A stretch of DNA of 64,000 nt from Dreissena polymorpha (taxonomy: Eukaryota > Mollusca > Bivalvia > Myida > Dreissenidae), in NCBI RefSeq assembly GCF_020536995.1, contig NC_068366.1, forward strand, positions 71,762,188 to 71,826,187. Reading direction: 5' to 3'. The notes beneath the pieces are model-generated. The model was not told where the DNA came from and ran no database searches. It worked only from the letters and a program-made list of their open reading frames with translations. Below, piece by piece: positions 10,497 through 21,489 of this stretch (the stretch's first letter is position 1; every line of letters starts with the position of its first letter). The position numbers were made by a program, and so were the translations under genes.

Positions 10497-13400
10497 TCAT
10501 GTTTGTGAACAGGGCTTATCAAGCTGTGGGGCCCAAGTCAACGGTGTAGTCTCTTCTTCTCCGTTTGGAACTTCAATCGCGTCCGACTGTGCAGCCTCAC
10601 ACAGTGGTTTGCAGGACATACTCTCGGACGTAGAGCAGTTCACCCTCTGCGCATTTGCAAGTTCCTCATGGGTAGATATTCTATCTGGAGGACTGCAACA
10701 GGCGGTGATGATGGGTCGCATAATGAGATGACCAATGCCAGAGGCAAGGACCGCTGTTATGAGGATCCAGTAGTTCATGGTCATAACCAGGAGCATCGCC
10801 AGGTACCCGACTGTTAGAGTCGCCATCTTGACAACAGTGGCCAACAGGAGCATGGGAAACTTAGATGAGACAGATGGACTGAAATACAACGAAGAGTGCA
10901 TGTAAAAAAAGAGTTTTGTACAAAAAGCTTACATCACCAATTAAAAGCAGCATCTTTTGGTAAAACTATTGTTATGTACATTTAAGTAATACAAATATCA
11001 GTGTATATGGTCGCACTGTAAAATTAACCCGCTTTAACGTGATTTGATTAATTGATTTATGGCATTTCGTGAAGAAGTAAAACCCACAGCGATTATGAAA
11101 CAAAGCTAATGAAAACAAGGATTCATAAATATGTTACAAAACCACAGTTAAATTTCCAAGCACTGAAAAAAGCACAATACTTTTAAATTAACTCTGTGTC
11201 AATGGGTCTGTAAAACATGGTTCCAAATAATTCGCGCTTGATGGAGGTCCACCAATTATGTTTGGATTTGTTAATTTCCTCATTACTTGTAAACGGCAAT
11301 TTATTTGCACTAGTTCAATATCTCTTTAATATAAGTAAAGGTGTATTTATAATCTGATACACATGTAGATCTTCAATCGACTTCACATTTACCCCCTGAT
11401 CACTGGGTCATAAGTCGTCCGTTAACATTCGGCGCAGTATGCAGTTTTACCGCACACCGCCACGAACGTAGGTAAAATGCTACTGGTAAAAATGCCATAG
11501 GTAAAAATGCCACAGGTAAAAATGCCAGAGGTAAATATGCCAGATGTAAAGTGGTAAAAATGCCATAGGTAAAAACGCCAGATGTTATATAGTAAATTAG
11601 AGTCTTGAAGAATAAATATATTGAGTATTGTAGGAATTACATTCTTTGCTAACGCTACGAAAACATTTTTAATTGAACATGTTGTATTTATTTTACTCGT
11701 CCCACGAATAAATTAGACTGTACAGATAATCGTCAAACAACAATTTCAGCAATAATAAATACAGCAATAATAAATACACAATACACATTCATCAAAATAA
11801 CATCAACAATATGTTTATGCATTTTGTACAAATATATGACTTGTGTGAGAATGTCTGATGTAAGAGAAAGCTCTTATTGTTTCGAAAAGTTAAGTGAATG
11901 TTTTAAATCCGCAAATGATTAAGAAAGACTGCAGTTAGATATTAGATATTATGCACAAAATTTCAGTTGTGTGAGTAAAAATTTACTCTCTTATAAATCT
12001 ATATAATTATTATCGACTCTAAGTTAAAAACTTTAAATGCTTTAATTAGCTAGACGTATCAATACATGTGTCATTTAATAATTAATGTAAATATAATCAC
12101 CATCAAAACCATGCTTATTTGTTTTCTTTAATGAACAAAGAACAAATTCCAACCAATAAACAGAATAAATAAAGCACAATAACAAAATTACAGTCTAAAT
12201 TTATAAGTGAGACAAGTAGAATAAATATAATATGTTCATTAAAAAATGTTTCCGTACAATACTCAATATCCTTAAAAAATATTGCTAAAAACTCTTTTTA
12301 ACTTTATAACATCTGGCATTTTTACCTTTGGCATTTCTACATCCGACATTTTTACCTATGGCATTTTTACCTCTGGCATTTTTACCGCACACCGCCACGG
12401 CACATTGGCATATTTCCCTCACAGGTAACCATTTATACACCTAGGCGGAGAAGAGCAAATGTGAGATAAGTTTCTTGCTCGGGAAAATTCCAGTGGTCAG
12501 AGCGGGATTCGAACCAGGGACCGCTCGATCTCGAACAATATCAAACAAGAAATGTGTTACTACTGTAGGAAAGTCCGTATTTACCAGGGGGGGGGGGGGG
12601 GGGGGCGTGCTTATATTTCAATTTTGAAGTTCATTATTTTTATTTTATTGTATTAATTCAATTTAATTGATTGTATATTTCTTACACTGGTTATTTATGG
12701 AAAAAATAAACTATTGCGATAATGTGTGTTGCAATCGAAACGTAATATTGATTTTAATTTAATGTGTTTACCACATTTTTGTGACACCATCATTTAGCCA
12801 CGATTTAATTTGGTAATAAAGAACACGTTTAAGGCTTGCCCATGGTGAATATGCACGGCGGTGAACATATTGTTACTACACAAGTCGTCTTTTGGTACAC
12901 AAGTCCTACTATCAAACTATAACCACTTCATACATTTTTCCTTTTTATTGGTTCCACTCAAGATTGCATAAAACAACCGCTTCACATGTAAATTTACGAA
13001 GATTTTGTCTGCTTGTTTTCTCGCCTGGGGTGCCAGATGTCTATTCAAGAATTATTGATACATGTTAGGTTCTTTAAATAACAGAGTAACGTATACTTAC
13101 TATTGTGACCTTTGTCGCTTTAACCAGGTGTTCAGAGCCTCGATAAGAATCACCATAAACATCACTACCAGCAGTGTTAGGATCAAGTCTGAAATAGAAT
13201 TACATGACAAATCACTACCAGCAGTGTGAGGATCAAGTCTGAAATATAATTACATGACAAATCACTACCAGCAGTGTGAGGATCAAGTCTGAAATATAAT
13301 TACATAACAAATCACTACCAGCAGTGTGAGGATCAAGTCTGAAATAGAATTACATGACAAATCACTACCAGCAGTGTGAGGATCAAGTCTGAAATATAAT

Positions 13401-16123
13401 TACATGACAAATCACTACCAGCAGTGTGAGGATCAAGTCTGAAATAGAATTACATGACAAATCACTACCAGCAGTGTGAGGATCAAGTCTGAAATAGAAT
13501 TACATGACAAATCACTACCAGCAGTGTGAGGATCAAGTCTGAAATAGAATTACATGGCAAATCACTACCAGCTACCAGCAGTGTGAGGATCAAGTCAGAA
13601 ATAGAATTGCATGACAAATCACTACCAGCAGTGTGAGGATCAAGTCTGAAATAGAATAACATGGCAAATCACTTCCAGCAGTGTAAGGATCAAGTCTGAA
13701 ATAGAATTACATGGCAAATCACTACCAGCTACCAGCAGTGTGAGGATCAAGTCAGAAATAGAATTACATGGCAAACCACTACCAGCTACCAGCAGTGTGA
13801 GGATCAAGTCTGAAATAGAAATACATAACAAATCACTACCAGCAGTTGGATGATCAAGTCTGACATAGAAATAGAATAGCTGTGTAAGGATCAAGTCTTA
13901 AATAAAATCACCAGCCACATCACTAGAAACAAAGTCTGAAAAAAGAATTGTAAGTCACATAACTACCACCAGTGTGATGACCAAGTCTAAAATACAATCA
14001 CCGGTCACATCACTAGCCGCTGTGCGTGAATCATGTCTCAAACAGTATCATCGGTCACATCACTAACAGCAGGGAGAAAGAAAATCATTCTGAAATAGAA
14101 ACACAAGACACATCGCAACCAGAAGTGTGAGGATCAAGTCTAAAATAGAATCACCAGCCATATCACTAGAAACAAAGTGCGTATCAAGTCTCAAACAGAA
14201 CTACTAGGTCAATACTACTAAAAAGATGTTAATCATGTCTGAAATAGAATCACTGGAATCATCACTATCAGCAGTGATAGGATCAAGTCTGATATACAAT
14301 AACTACACACTGCACTACCGACAGTACGTTAACAATATCGGGCATAGAAAAACAACATATCAACACCGACAGCGTGTTAATCATGTATGAAACAGATTCA
14401 CCAGCAACACAAACCCTATCTGTGTGAATCAAGTCCAAAAACGAAATCACTAGAAACACCACTATAAGCAGTGTGAGACGCAATTTAAAAAAAGAATCAT
14501 TATGCGCATCACTACCAACATGTTTCATATGATTTCTGAATTCGAATCACCAGACAAATCGCTATCAGCAGTTTGTAATTCAAGTCTGAAACAGAATCAC
14601 GCAACACCACGACCAGCAGTTTTTGAATGAAGTCTGAAATAGAATCACAAGACACATCACTACCAGCAGTTTGCGAATAAAGTCTGGAATAGAATCACAA
14701 TAAACATCACTACCAGCAGTTTGTGAAAAAAGTCTGAAACAGACTCACAAGAAACACTGCTACCAGCAGTTTGTGTATCATTTATGAGTAGAATCACAAG
14801 ACATACCACTATCAGCAGTTTGTGAATCGTGTCTGAAACAGAATCACACGACATATTGCTACCAGCACTTTGTGTGAATCATGTCTGAAACAGAATCACA
14901 AGACACATCACTACCAGCAGTTTGCGAATAAAGTCTGCAATAGAATCACAAGACACATCACTACCAGCTGTTTGCGAATAAAGTCTGCAATAGAATCACA
15001 AGACACATCACTACCAGCTGTTTGCGAATAAAGTCTGAAATAGAATCACAAGACCCACCACTACCAGAAGACGTAAAAGTAAGTCTGAAACAAAATAAAA
15101 CCAAACACATTACTACAAGCAGAGTATCATGCCTGAAACAGAATCACCAGAAACATCACCAACAGCAGTGTGAAAATTTGTCCATAGACTCAAATCAGCA
15201 CTCTCGTCGATACCAGCAGTTTGTGAATAAAGTCTAAAAAAATAGAATCAAACGTGACATCACCACCAGCAGGGTAAACATAAGTCTGAAACAGAATCAC
15301 CATTCCCATCACTACCAGAAGGTTATCAATCGTGTTTGAAAGATAATTAAGAGGAACAACACTTAAAGCATTGGAATGGTCAAGACTGAAATACAAACCA
15401 GACTTATCATTACCAGCCGTGTGTAGATCATGACTTGCAAAGAATCACCAGCCACATCTATTTCATCTGTGTGAATCATGTCTGAAAAAGAGTTACCAGG
15501 CACATAACTACCAACAATGCGTTAATGAAATCTGAAAAAGAATCACCAGATACATCCCGAATAGCAGTGTAAGAATCAAGTCTGTTACATAACCGCCGGC
15601 CACATCAATACATCATTACATGTAGTGTGAGATAAAGTCTGAAACAGAGTCACATCATCTGTGTGAATCTGGTCTGAAATATGAACCCCAGGCACATCAC
15701 CACCAACAGATTGAGGATCAAGTCTGATCTAGAAGTATCAGTCTTACCACAACTAGTGTTTTAATTGCGTAATGGAATCACGAGACACATCGGCGCTAGC
15801 AGAGTATTGATCATGTCTGAAACAGAATCACGAGGCATATCATAACCAACAATGTGATGACCTGGTCCAATAGAGTCTGACTGCGCTACACAGTGCTACT
15901 CATAAAACACACGCATTGGTATCTAAGTAGTTAATGTTTGAACATGTATCAAATAAATTGAGTCGCCGCTGCTTCTGTCAATGTTATGCTGTTGCTGCTG
16001 CTGCTGTTGATGATGATGCTGATGCTTCTGTTGCTACCATTGCTGTTGCTGCTGCTGCTGTTGCTGCTGCAGCTACTGTTGCTGCTGCTTATGATGATAA
16101 TGATCATGATGATGATGATGATA

Positions 16124-16185
<62 letters not shown>

Positions 16186-17295
16186 GGTCGTGGCGGCAAC
16201 GGCGGATGTTGTTAAGTTTATATTATTATGTGAGAGTAAATTATTTTGAAAGGGCTATGCCTTCAATATAATTTACACTAAAATACATTATTGATGGCTG
16301 ACATGTCGTGTGTTTTTTTATTCATTATGATCATACCTTGAATAGACGAAACGTTTATCCCTTTGATCATCAAATCCGTGTAGCTGCCCGTTGAGAAATA
16401 CTGGATAGAAATAAAGGTTATAAACATTAATTAATTAAGATGCAAAAGCGACAATCTCAATATAAAAGAGTTATTAGAAAATTGAATATAAGTTTGTCAA
16501 ATTGAAGATCAAAGAAGAACATATTATACGTACAACGCGTTTAAGATGATTTTACGAGTAAAATTTTGAGCGTTTTATTTATTGGGAGCTTGCCAAAATT
16601 TAACAAGTCACCTTCGACCCTGGTTCACTATCGACAATGTCTGAAAGTGTATATTGGGCACATATGAAGGCGCATTTACATTTCAAAGCAATTATAAGTA
16701 TAATGTCACATTATATGAATCTACGTAGAAAAATGGTAAAGTAAGTTAAAAAAATGTAACGTTAAGATCAACCAGTATATCATCATTTCACATGTCTTTC
16801 AGCAAGCGTAACCCAATGCCACCAGTATATTACTGAATACGTAATATTTGGTTAACCCTATACCGTATAAGTATGCGACATCATCATGTGGGAACTGTGC
16901 CCTGTATGTGCATCGCCATGTTCGTAGCCGCGGTCAGGCTGCTCGTTTATCGTGTGGTTTCCAAAGTGCACCACGTGACCGCTGTGTTCTGACACGTGAC
17001 CAACTTTCATAGACATGTCACTGCCGTGCATAGACACGTGACCGCCGTCCATAGGAACGTGACCGTCGTGCATAGACACGTGACCGCCGTGCATAGGCAC
17101 GTGACTGTCATCCATCGACACGTGACCGCCTTCTACAGACACGTTTTCATTCGAGGGGATGACGCGCTCGGTAGTTGCGGCGACGGTAGCAGTCATCCTC
17201 GATTTAGCCGGCCGTTTGGTGACGTTCTTATGTGATGAAGGGTGCACGTGACCAACATGGTGCTCACCGTGTTCGTGTCTGTGTCTGTGATCCAT
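10497..17295 (-). CDS. SLC31A1: SLC31/CTR-family copper transporter, four exons
   Basis: Exons on the - strand are 16864-17295, 16337-16400, 13101-13188 and 10497-10878. Their phases agree (0, 1, 2) and give a 321-residue product. SLC31/CTR proteins are trimeric plasma-membrane Cu(I) channels. Residues 1-144 form a long Met/His-rich ectodomain (start MDHRHRHEHGEHH; eight seven-residue units such as GGHVSMH at about 56-111; ending SHMMMSHTYT). Possible N-glycosylation sites are NVT24, NVS51 and NHT113. Helix 1 (about 167-184, LILTLLVVMFMVILIEAL) is in exon 3. Helix 2 holds the family MxxxM as MLLVM, followed by MTMNYW. Helix 3 ends ASGIGHLIM, where the family GxxxG is AxxxG. The C-terminal tail is long (about 75 residues) and lacks the HCH ending of human CTR1. 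I chose SLC31A1 over SLC31A2 because of the ectodomain; strict orthology is not shown. Intron 2 holds the minisatellite derived from exon 3. Confidence 0.85.
11441..12399. mobile_element. Inverted-repeat element with ggtaaaaatgcc subrepeats in the SLC31 intron 3
   Basis: The left arm (about 11470-11591) holds six or seven ggtaaaaatgcc-type subrepeats ending gccagatgttata. The right arm (about 12302-12387) holds the same motif inverted, starting tataacatctggcattttta. The whole is flanked by a direct repeat of about 24 bases (11441-11464 and 12376-12399) that includes ttaccgcacaccgccacg. The interior is AT-rich and non-coding. The arms are made of short subrepeats rather than one unique terminal sequence, so I cannot assign a superfamily. 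Confidence 0.55.
12400..12545 (-). mobile_element. tRNA-derived SINE fragment
   Basis: On the - strand a pol III B box (ggttcgaatcc) lies within ccctggttcgaatcccgctc. It is followed by a conserved body (cccgagcaagaaacttatct, then cctaggtgtataaatggtta), a combination I recall from marine invertebrate SINEs. The expected A box and tRNA 5' half are not clear, so the copy is probably 5'-truncated. Confidence 0.5.
12587..12605 (+). repeat. Poly-G tract
   Basis: A run of about 19 consecutive G residues lies within intron 3 of the SLC31 gene. Its length in the assembly may be unreliable. Confidence 0.8.
13161..15880. repeat. 50-bp minisatellite derived from the SLC31 exon 3 splice acceptor
   Basis: Units such as atcactaccagcagtgtgag plus gatcaagtctgaaatag recur every 50 bases. 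Starts at 13161, 13211, 13261 and 13311 are exact. The array continues with growing divergence to about 15870, some 50 units in all. Read on the - strand, each unit is an intron end (ctatttcag) followed by acttgatcctcacactgctg and gtagtgat, which is the 3' splice site and first 28 bases of exon 3. The first unit overlaps the real exon (13101-13188). Copies nearest the exon are almost identical. Some units carry an extra ctaccag. Units after about 13900 vary in length and sequence. Reading frames within the array (for example 13640-13894) are by-products. Confidence 0.9.
15985..16182. repeat. Compound trinucleotide microsatellite
   Basis: Blocks of ctg/ttg repeats (about 15985-16090) pass into gat repeats (about 16090-16153) and then their complement cat (about 16154-16182). 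The last two blocks form a perfect potential hairpin, gatgatgat with atcatcatc. The tract lies in intron 2 of the SLC31 gene. Long homopolymeric Ala, Asp, His and Met frames over it are artefacts. Confidence 0.85.
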
Positions 17296-17600
17296 TGTCC
17301 CGTGTAAAATGTAATGCAGCCGTTTATGTCAAACTAAAATACAGTCGAAGGTTAACGAAAGACTTGGCTTCTCCACAAGTTGTAATATAGTCGTCCAACG
17401 GTGTAATTATAACATTATGACTTTATAAAATATATTTGAATACGCAAGCTATATTTAAAAATCATTCGTTTTGAAAGCTTTGTTACGAGTCCCCTATAAG
17501 GCAACCATTCGCCGTCGAAAAACCACAATTGATCGCCCTTTTTTATCCATATCTTTTTATCAATAAACTTGTTAGTGCAATTGTATATGTTTGTGTTATG

Positions 17601-17749
17601 TAGAGAATAATAGGTTAGTGTTGATTATAGATCAGGTTTATCATGCTAAGCTTAGAAAACAAAAAGCACGAGCCTTGGCGAGTGCTTTTTCTTTTTCGTG
17701 CCGAGCATGATAAACCTGATCTATAATTAACACTAACCTATTATTCTAT
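17601..17749. mobile_element. Hairpin MITE, copy 1
   Basis: The left arm (17601-17647, gagaataataggttagtgtt then atagatcaggtttatcatgc) is complementary over about 46 bases to the right arm (17704-17749), with very few mismatches. The loop of about 56 bases contains a second small stem, aaaaagcac with gtgcttttt. The element lies about 300 bases upstream of the SLC31 start codon. There is no coding capacity. It belongs to the same family as 26051-26182. Confidence 0.75.
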
Positions 17750-18653
17750 TTATCCCACTTTGTATTCATTAAACATTTTTATTAAAACAAAATTAGTTTA
17801 ACTGGATAATTTCGCGTTTTCATGAGCGTTTGTCGTACGTTGATAATGACTGTAGTGTAACCAAGGTCAGTGTATTACTCCGCGTTCTGAAAATAACCGC
17901 TGATCAAATAATCATTTTTTTTTAATCAGAATATCATTCTGTGACAAAGAGTCGTGCGTTATAAATTACAATTGTATTCATATTGAATTGCAAATCTAAA
18001 TGTTTTATAACATCAATATAACATTTAGTTGTTATATTAAAGGAACTACATTTGTTAAAAACGTAACGGTAGTCTAAGAACGTAGCACGTGCCGTTGATT
18101 ATACCAGAAATTTAATAAACGGGGCTTTAATCAACCGAATTCGCTGTAAAAGTGAGATAAAATAATGTATAGCATGTTTTAACCCGCATTTATATAATGA
18201 AAGTGCATTCGCCTTTATTTCGACGGCATATTGATTGTTGTTTTTTTGTAATTGAAAATAATTTTATTTTAATGTAACTTCTTCTTATACAGGTGTCATC
18301 ATATTCTCTAGACGGTATACAAATCATTCCAAAACGAACCTGTTTGTTATATTTGGCCAAAAATACACTTACATTACGTTTACATTCATTTGAAAGTGTT
18401 GTATTTTATTTGAACGTATTACAATTTAAAACAGAAATAATTTAATTTTCAAAGGTGAACACTTTTCAATAATATTTCATAAGGAACAACTGCATCAGCG
18501 TTTAAATCAAAACCGTTTCACAAATTAAGAAGGGTACCACTTATTCGGGCTGTTTGTTATGTTGGTATATTGCTGTATACTGTTATAGTGTGACTGTGAA
18601 TAATTCCGCTTCGATCAGACTTAAGTACCATGTTTTCAAGATATATGTACAGG
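17750..18653. other. Intergenic, no gene recognised
   Basis: AT-rich sequence upstream of the SLC31 gene. I see no coding exon or clear repeat. Confidence 0.5.
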
Positions 18654-18884
18654 TTAACCCAATTATGCATAGCGTCAAGAAAAAAGGCCTTGGGCAAACA
18701 GCGTAGACCCAGATGAGACGCCGCATGATGCGGCGTCTCATCAGGGTCTGCGCTGTTTGCTTGAATGAATTTCTGTAAGAAATATTTTAAATATAGAAAT
18801 AAGTAAACTAGACATCCCTAATTTTGGAAATAAATTGATCCAATTTAAAAGGATGGGACAGTCCACTAAGCATAAATGGGTTAA
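18654..18884. mobile_element. MITE with perfect GC-rich hairpin (dreissenid-type)
   Basis: The termini ttaacccaattatgcat and agcataaatgggttaa form an imperfect inverted repeat around a 231-bp element. Inside, 18694-18760 folds into a near-perfect stem, gcaaacagcgtagaccc with gggtctgcgctgtttgc, and an inner gatgagacgccgcat with atgcggcgtctcat. I associate this hairpin with very abundant elements in Dreissena genomes, from memory only. It is the main clue to the organism. Confidence 0.75.
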
Positions 18885-21480
18885 GAATCGGACAGTCGGG
18901 TAATGATCACGTTCCTATTCCAGTTAGCGTAATGGAACAATTCATATGCGAAAACATGAATTTCAGCTCCCATAAAAAAGGCCAGCTTTTACAAATCCGT
19001 GAAATTTTAAATAAACGAAACTGAATAAACTCCGTTTATAAATTCATCCAGGCAAAGAAAATGTTCTATTTTCAGAAACCTAAACGCAATAAGTCAAATG
19101 TACATATTGATTTGTTGAAATGGAATGTTTGGAAACCTTAATGCGAACGAGTTTATCTCCTTTAGAAGAATATAACCTTTATCAACTTCAAGCATTTAAT
19201 AGCAAACTTCGATTCAAAATAAAGAAGTGAAACTCCAGCTGCTCCAGCAGTATTGCATTCTTATTTAAAGGCAAAAGTTTGTTACATGGTCCCTTTAAAA
19301 TTGTAACACCCTGTTCGTAGTATGTTTTTTTTATTATAACAGCGACATAAATTGAAAAAACGTTGATGATTACTGATATCCGGTTTTATATGTATTTACC
19401 AAACGTAATTTGCTATGAGTGCAGATTTAAAGGAAATGTACACTATAGATTTGGATATCTGAAAAAACGTATCGGAAAACAAATAGTATTTTACCGAATA
19501 AAAATGTTCCTGAATGTTTTTTTAAAAATGCACGAACTCAAATGACGGGTAAATATAAACCGCCTCACTCTAGGGCGGCGCCAAATCACGTACACTTAGA
19601 AAAATTATGAAACACTTTGTTCTGGTCTAGAGCGTATGTTATAGATACACATGTTTTTTTTTTGTTAATTGTTCTTAATTGTAATCTTCAGAAAGAATGC
19701 AAAACGTATCAATATACGTTTAACTTTTGCAGTATGTTTACATCATTCCCAAACTTTTGGGAATGTGCGTAATTCGATAGGCTTTCAATGTTGCCGCTGC
19801 TGAAACTATATATCTAGGTCAAAAATGAGCCGAAAAAAGGCAAACTTTGCAAGATGGATGTAAGTCGATCGGTTTGAATATCATCAAAAGCAATCAACTG
19901 ATACCATGACTATCATTTATCGTGAAGGTCCCGAAACTGAGAGCTTATAAACCACGTGTCCGCCTGGGCGTGACCTGTTTTAATATGTAGAGTAAAAAAA
20001 TTCTAATACAAAACCTATGTAACTTGCAGTCTCAGTATACCTAATTTATTTATTTAAAAACATATTTTAGCTCAAGTGATCAACAAAATCTTTTAGAGGA
20101 CCGATGCGTATCCTAAAGATCTAGCCATGCGGTTTTGGAGACGCCGTTTTGAAAAAAAGTATCTTGAACAGCACACGGACTAGGAATAAACCGCAACAAA
20201 ACAATGTCCGTTAGCTATTTATTCTCGAGAGAAATAATGCCACTCTGACTTAATTCAAAACATCTGCTTTAATACAACCTCATACACATAACTAAATTTG
20301 TATTACTTACAACTAAAGCGGAACATGGATGGTAAATGTTCACACGTTTTAAAGAAATTTATATTAGTTTTTCACACATATATATTTATCAAGTAATACT
20401 CATGACCCTCTTGGTTTTACTCTCATGCAATAGAACATTGTCGATAAAAGCTAGTCAAATCGTAAAAATGCTGTTTTTACCTTCAAAACATCAATCCTTT
20501 CCAATTGCACATCTGCAGCCGATTGTATAAACAGTGAATAAAATTAACTGAGGTAATTTGATTACCGCAGTTATTTACATGGTCATGTTACCGAGATTTT
20601 CATCTAACGTGGCGTGCGCACGATATACCCGATACAGGATATTAAATGGATATTTAAAATGGCATGAATCCACTTGAAAAAAGTGTATTTTTGTATTTTA
20701 CTGTATTTTATGTTTAATGCTCTCATTTTAAGAACGTTGAGTGCAAAAAGGAGGACACTGATTGCTTACATTTATATTCTCAAGAACTTTATATACAACT
20801 AAATTAAATCGCATGACCTGATACGAGATTGAGAGGCTGCAAGGTAACATTTCATATGTTAACAAATTTTGTATTCCATATCTCATATTTTTTTTTTCTT
20901 TCAAATATGTACACTTTCGTAATATTTATTTCAAATCGTACAACGGTGTATCTTTTAATATGGTTACATTTCACAAAAAGTTTATTTTCACAAAAAGTTT
21001 ATTTTCAACGAAATAAACTTTCCTCAAAATATGTATAAACAGTAATAAAAAATATTTTTATCATTCAATCACAATTTAATGTGTTCGGCCTTAAGCAAGT
21101 GACTCATTAAAATGAACCAGATTGTTCGCAAGTGATTTGACCAAGAATGAATTCGGTTAACCAATTACTGTTTGAATATTAATAAAACACTAACACCAAA
21201 TCAGTTAAAAGATAAAACGATCGTTACATACGTTTTGTGAGTATCCTGTTTAACTTAAGACGCCCGATTGAATAAAATAAATCCTGGTGGTGAAGTTGAG
21301 TGTTGAGTAGGAAAGATATCACCCGAAATAAAAAGAGTGAACCTATAGAACACAATTCTGAGAAGGAAGTCAGACATTTTAAAATGTCATTTGTCACTTT
21401 AAACTACTCATACTCATAAATTAGAGCGGTATACAGTGATCGAAGTTTGAATACGTGCGCACAACTGAAAAGCCGTATTA
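18885..21480. other. Intergenic, no gene recognised
   Basis: AT-rich sequence with only short chance frames (for example 19363-19545 and 20336-20530), none with a domain. A small direct duplication, cacaaaaagtttattttca, occurs twice at about 20970-21008. Confidence 0.5.
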
Positions 21481-21489
21481 GCCATAATG

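Noticed and set aside
10276-10731. 151-codon + strand frame
   Set aside because: Antisense shadow of the last SLC31 exon.
12483-12530. Functional tRNA gene on the - strand
   Set aside because: Only the B box half is present and there is no matching acceptor stem; it fits a SINE fragment better.
13640-14854. Several - strand frames with repeated SDLILTLLV phrases
   Set aside because: They are readings of the 50-bp minisatellite derived from exon 3, with no start context and a 50-base period that breaks the frame.
15934-16249. Poly-Ala/Asp/His and poly-Met/Ile frames
   Set aside because: Products of the trinucleotide microsatellite in an intron.
16996-17235. Repetitive + strand frame HRHVTAV
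   Set aside because: Antisense shadow of the Met/His heptads in SLC31 exon 1.
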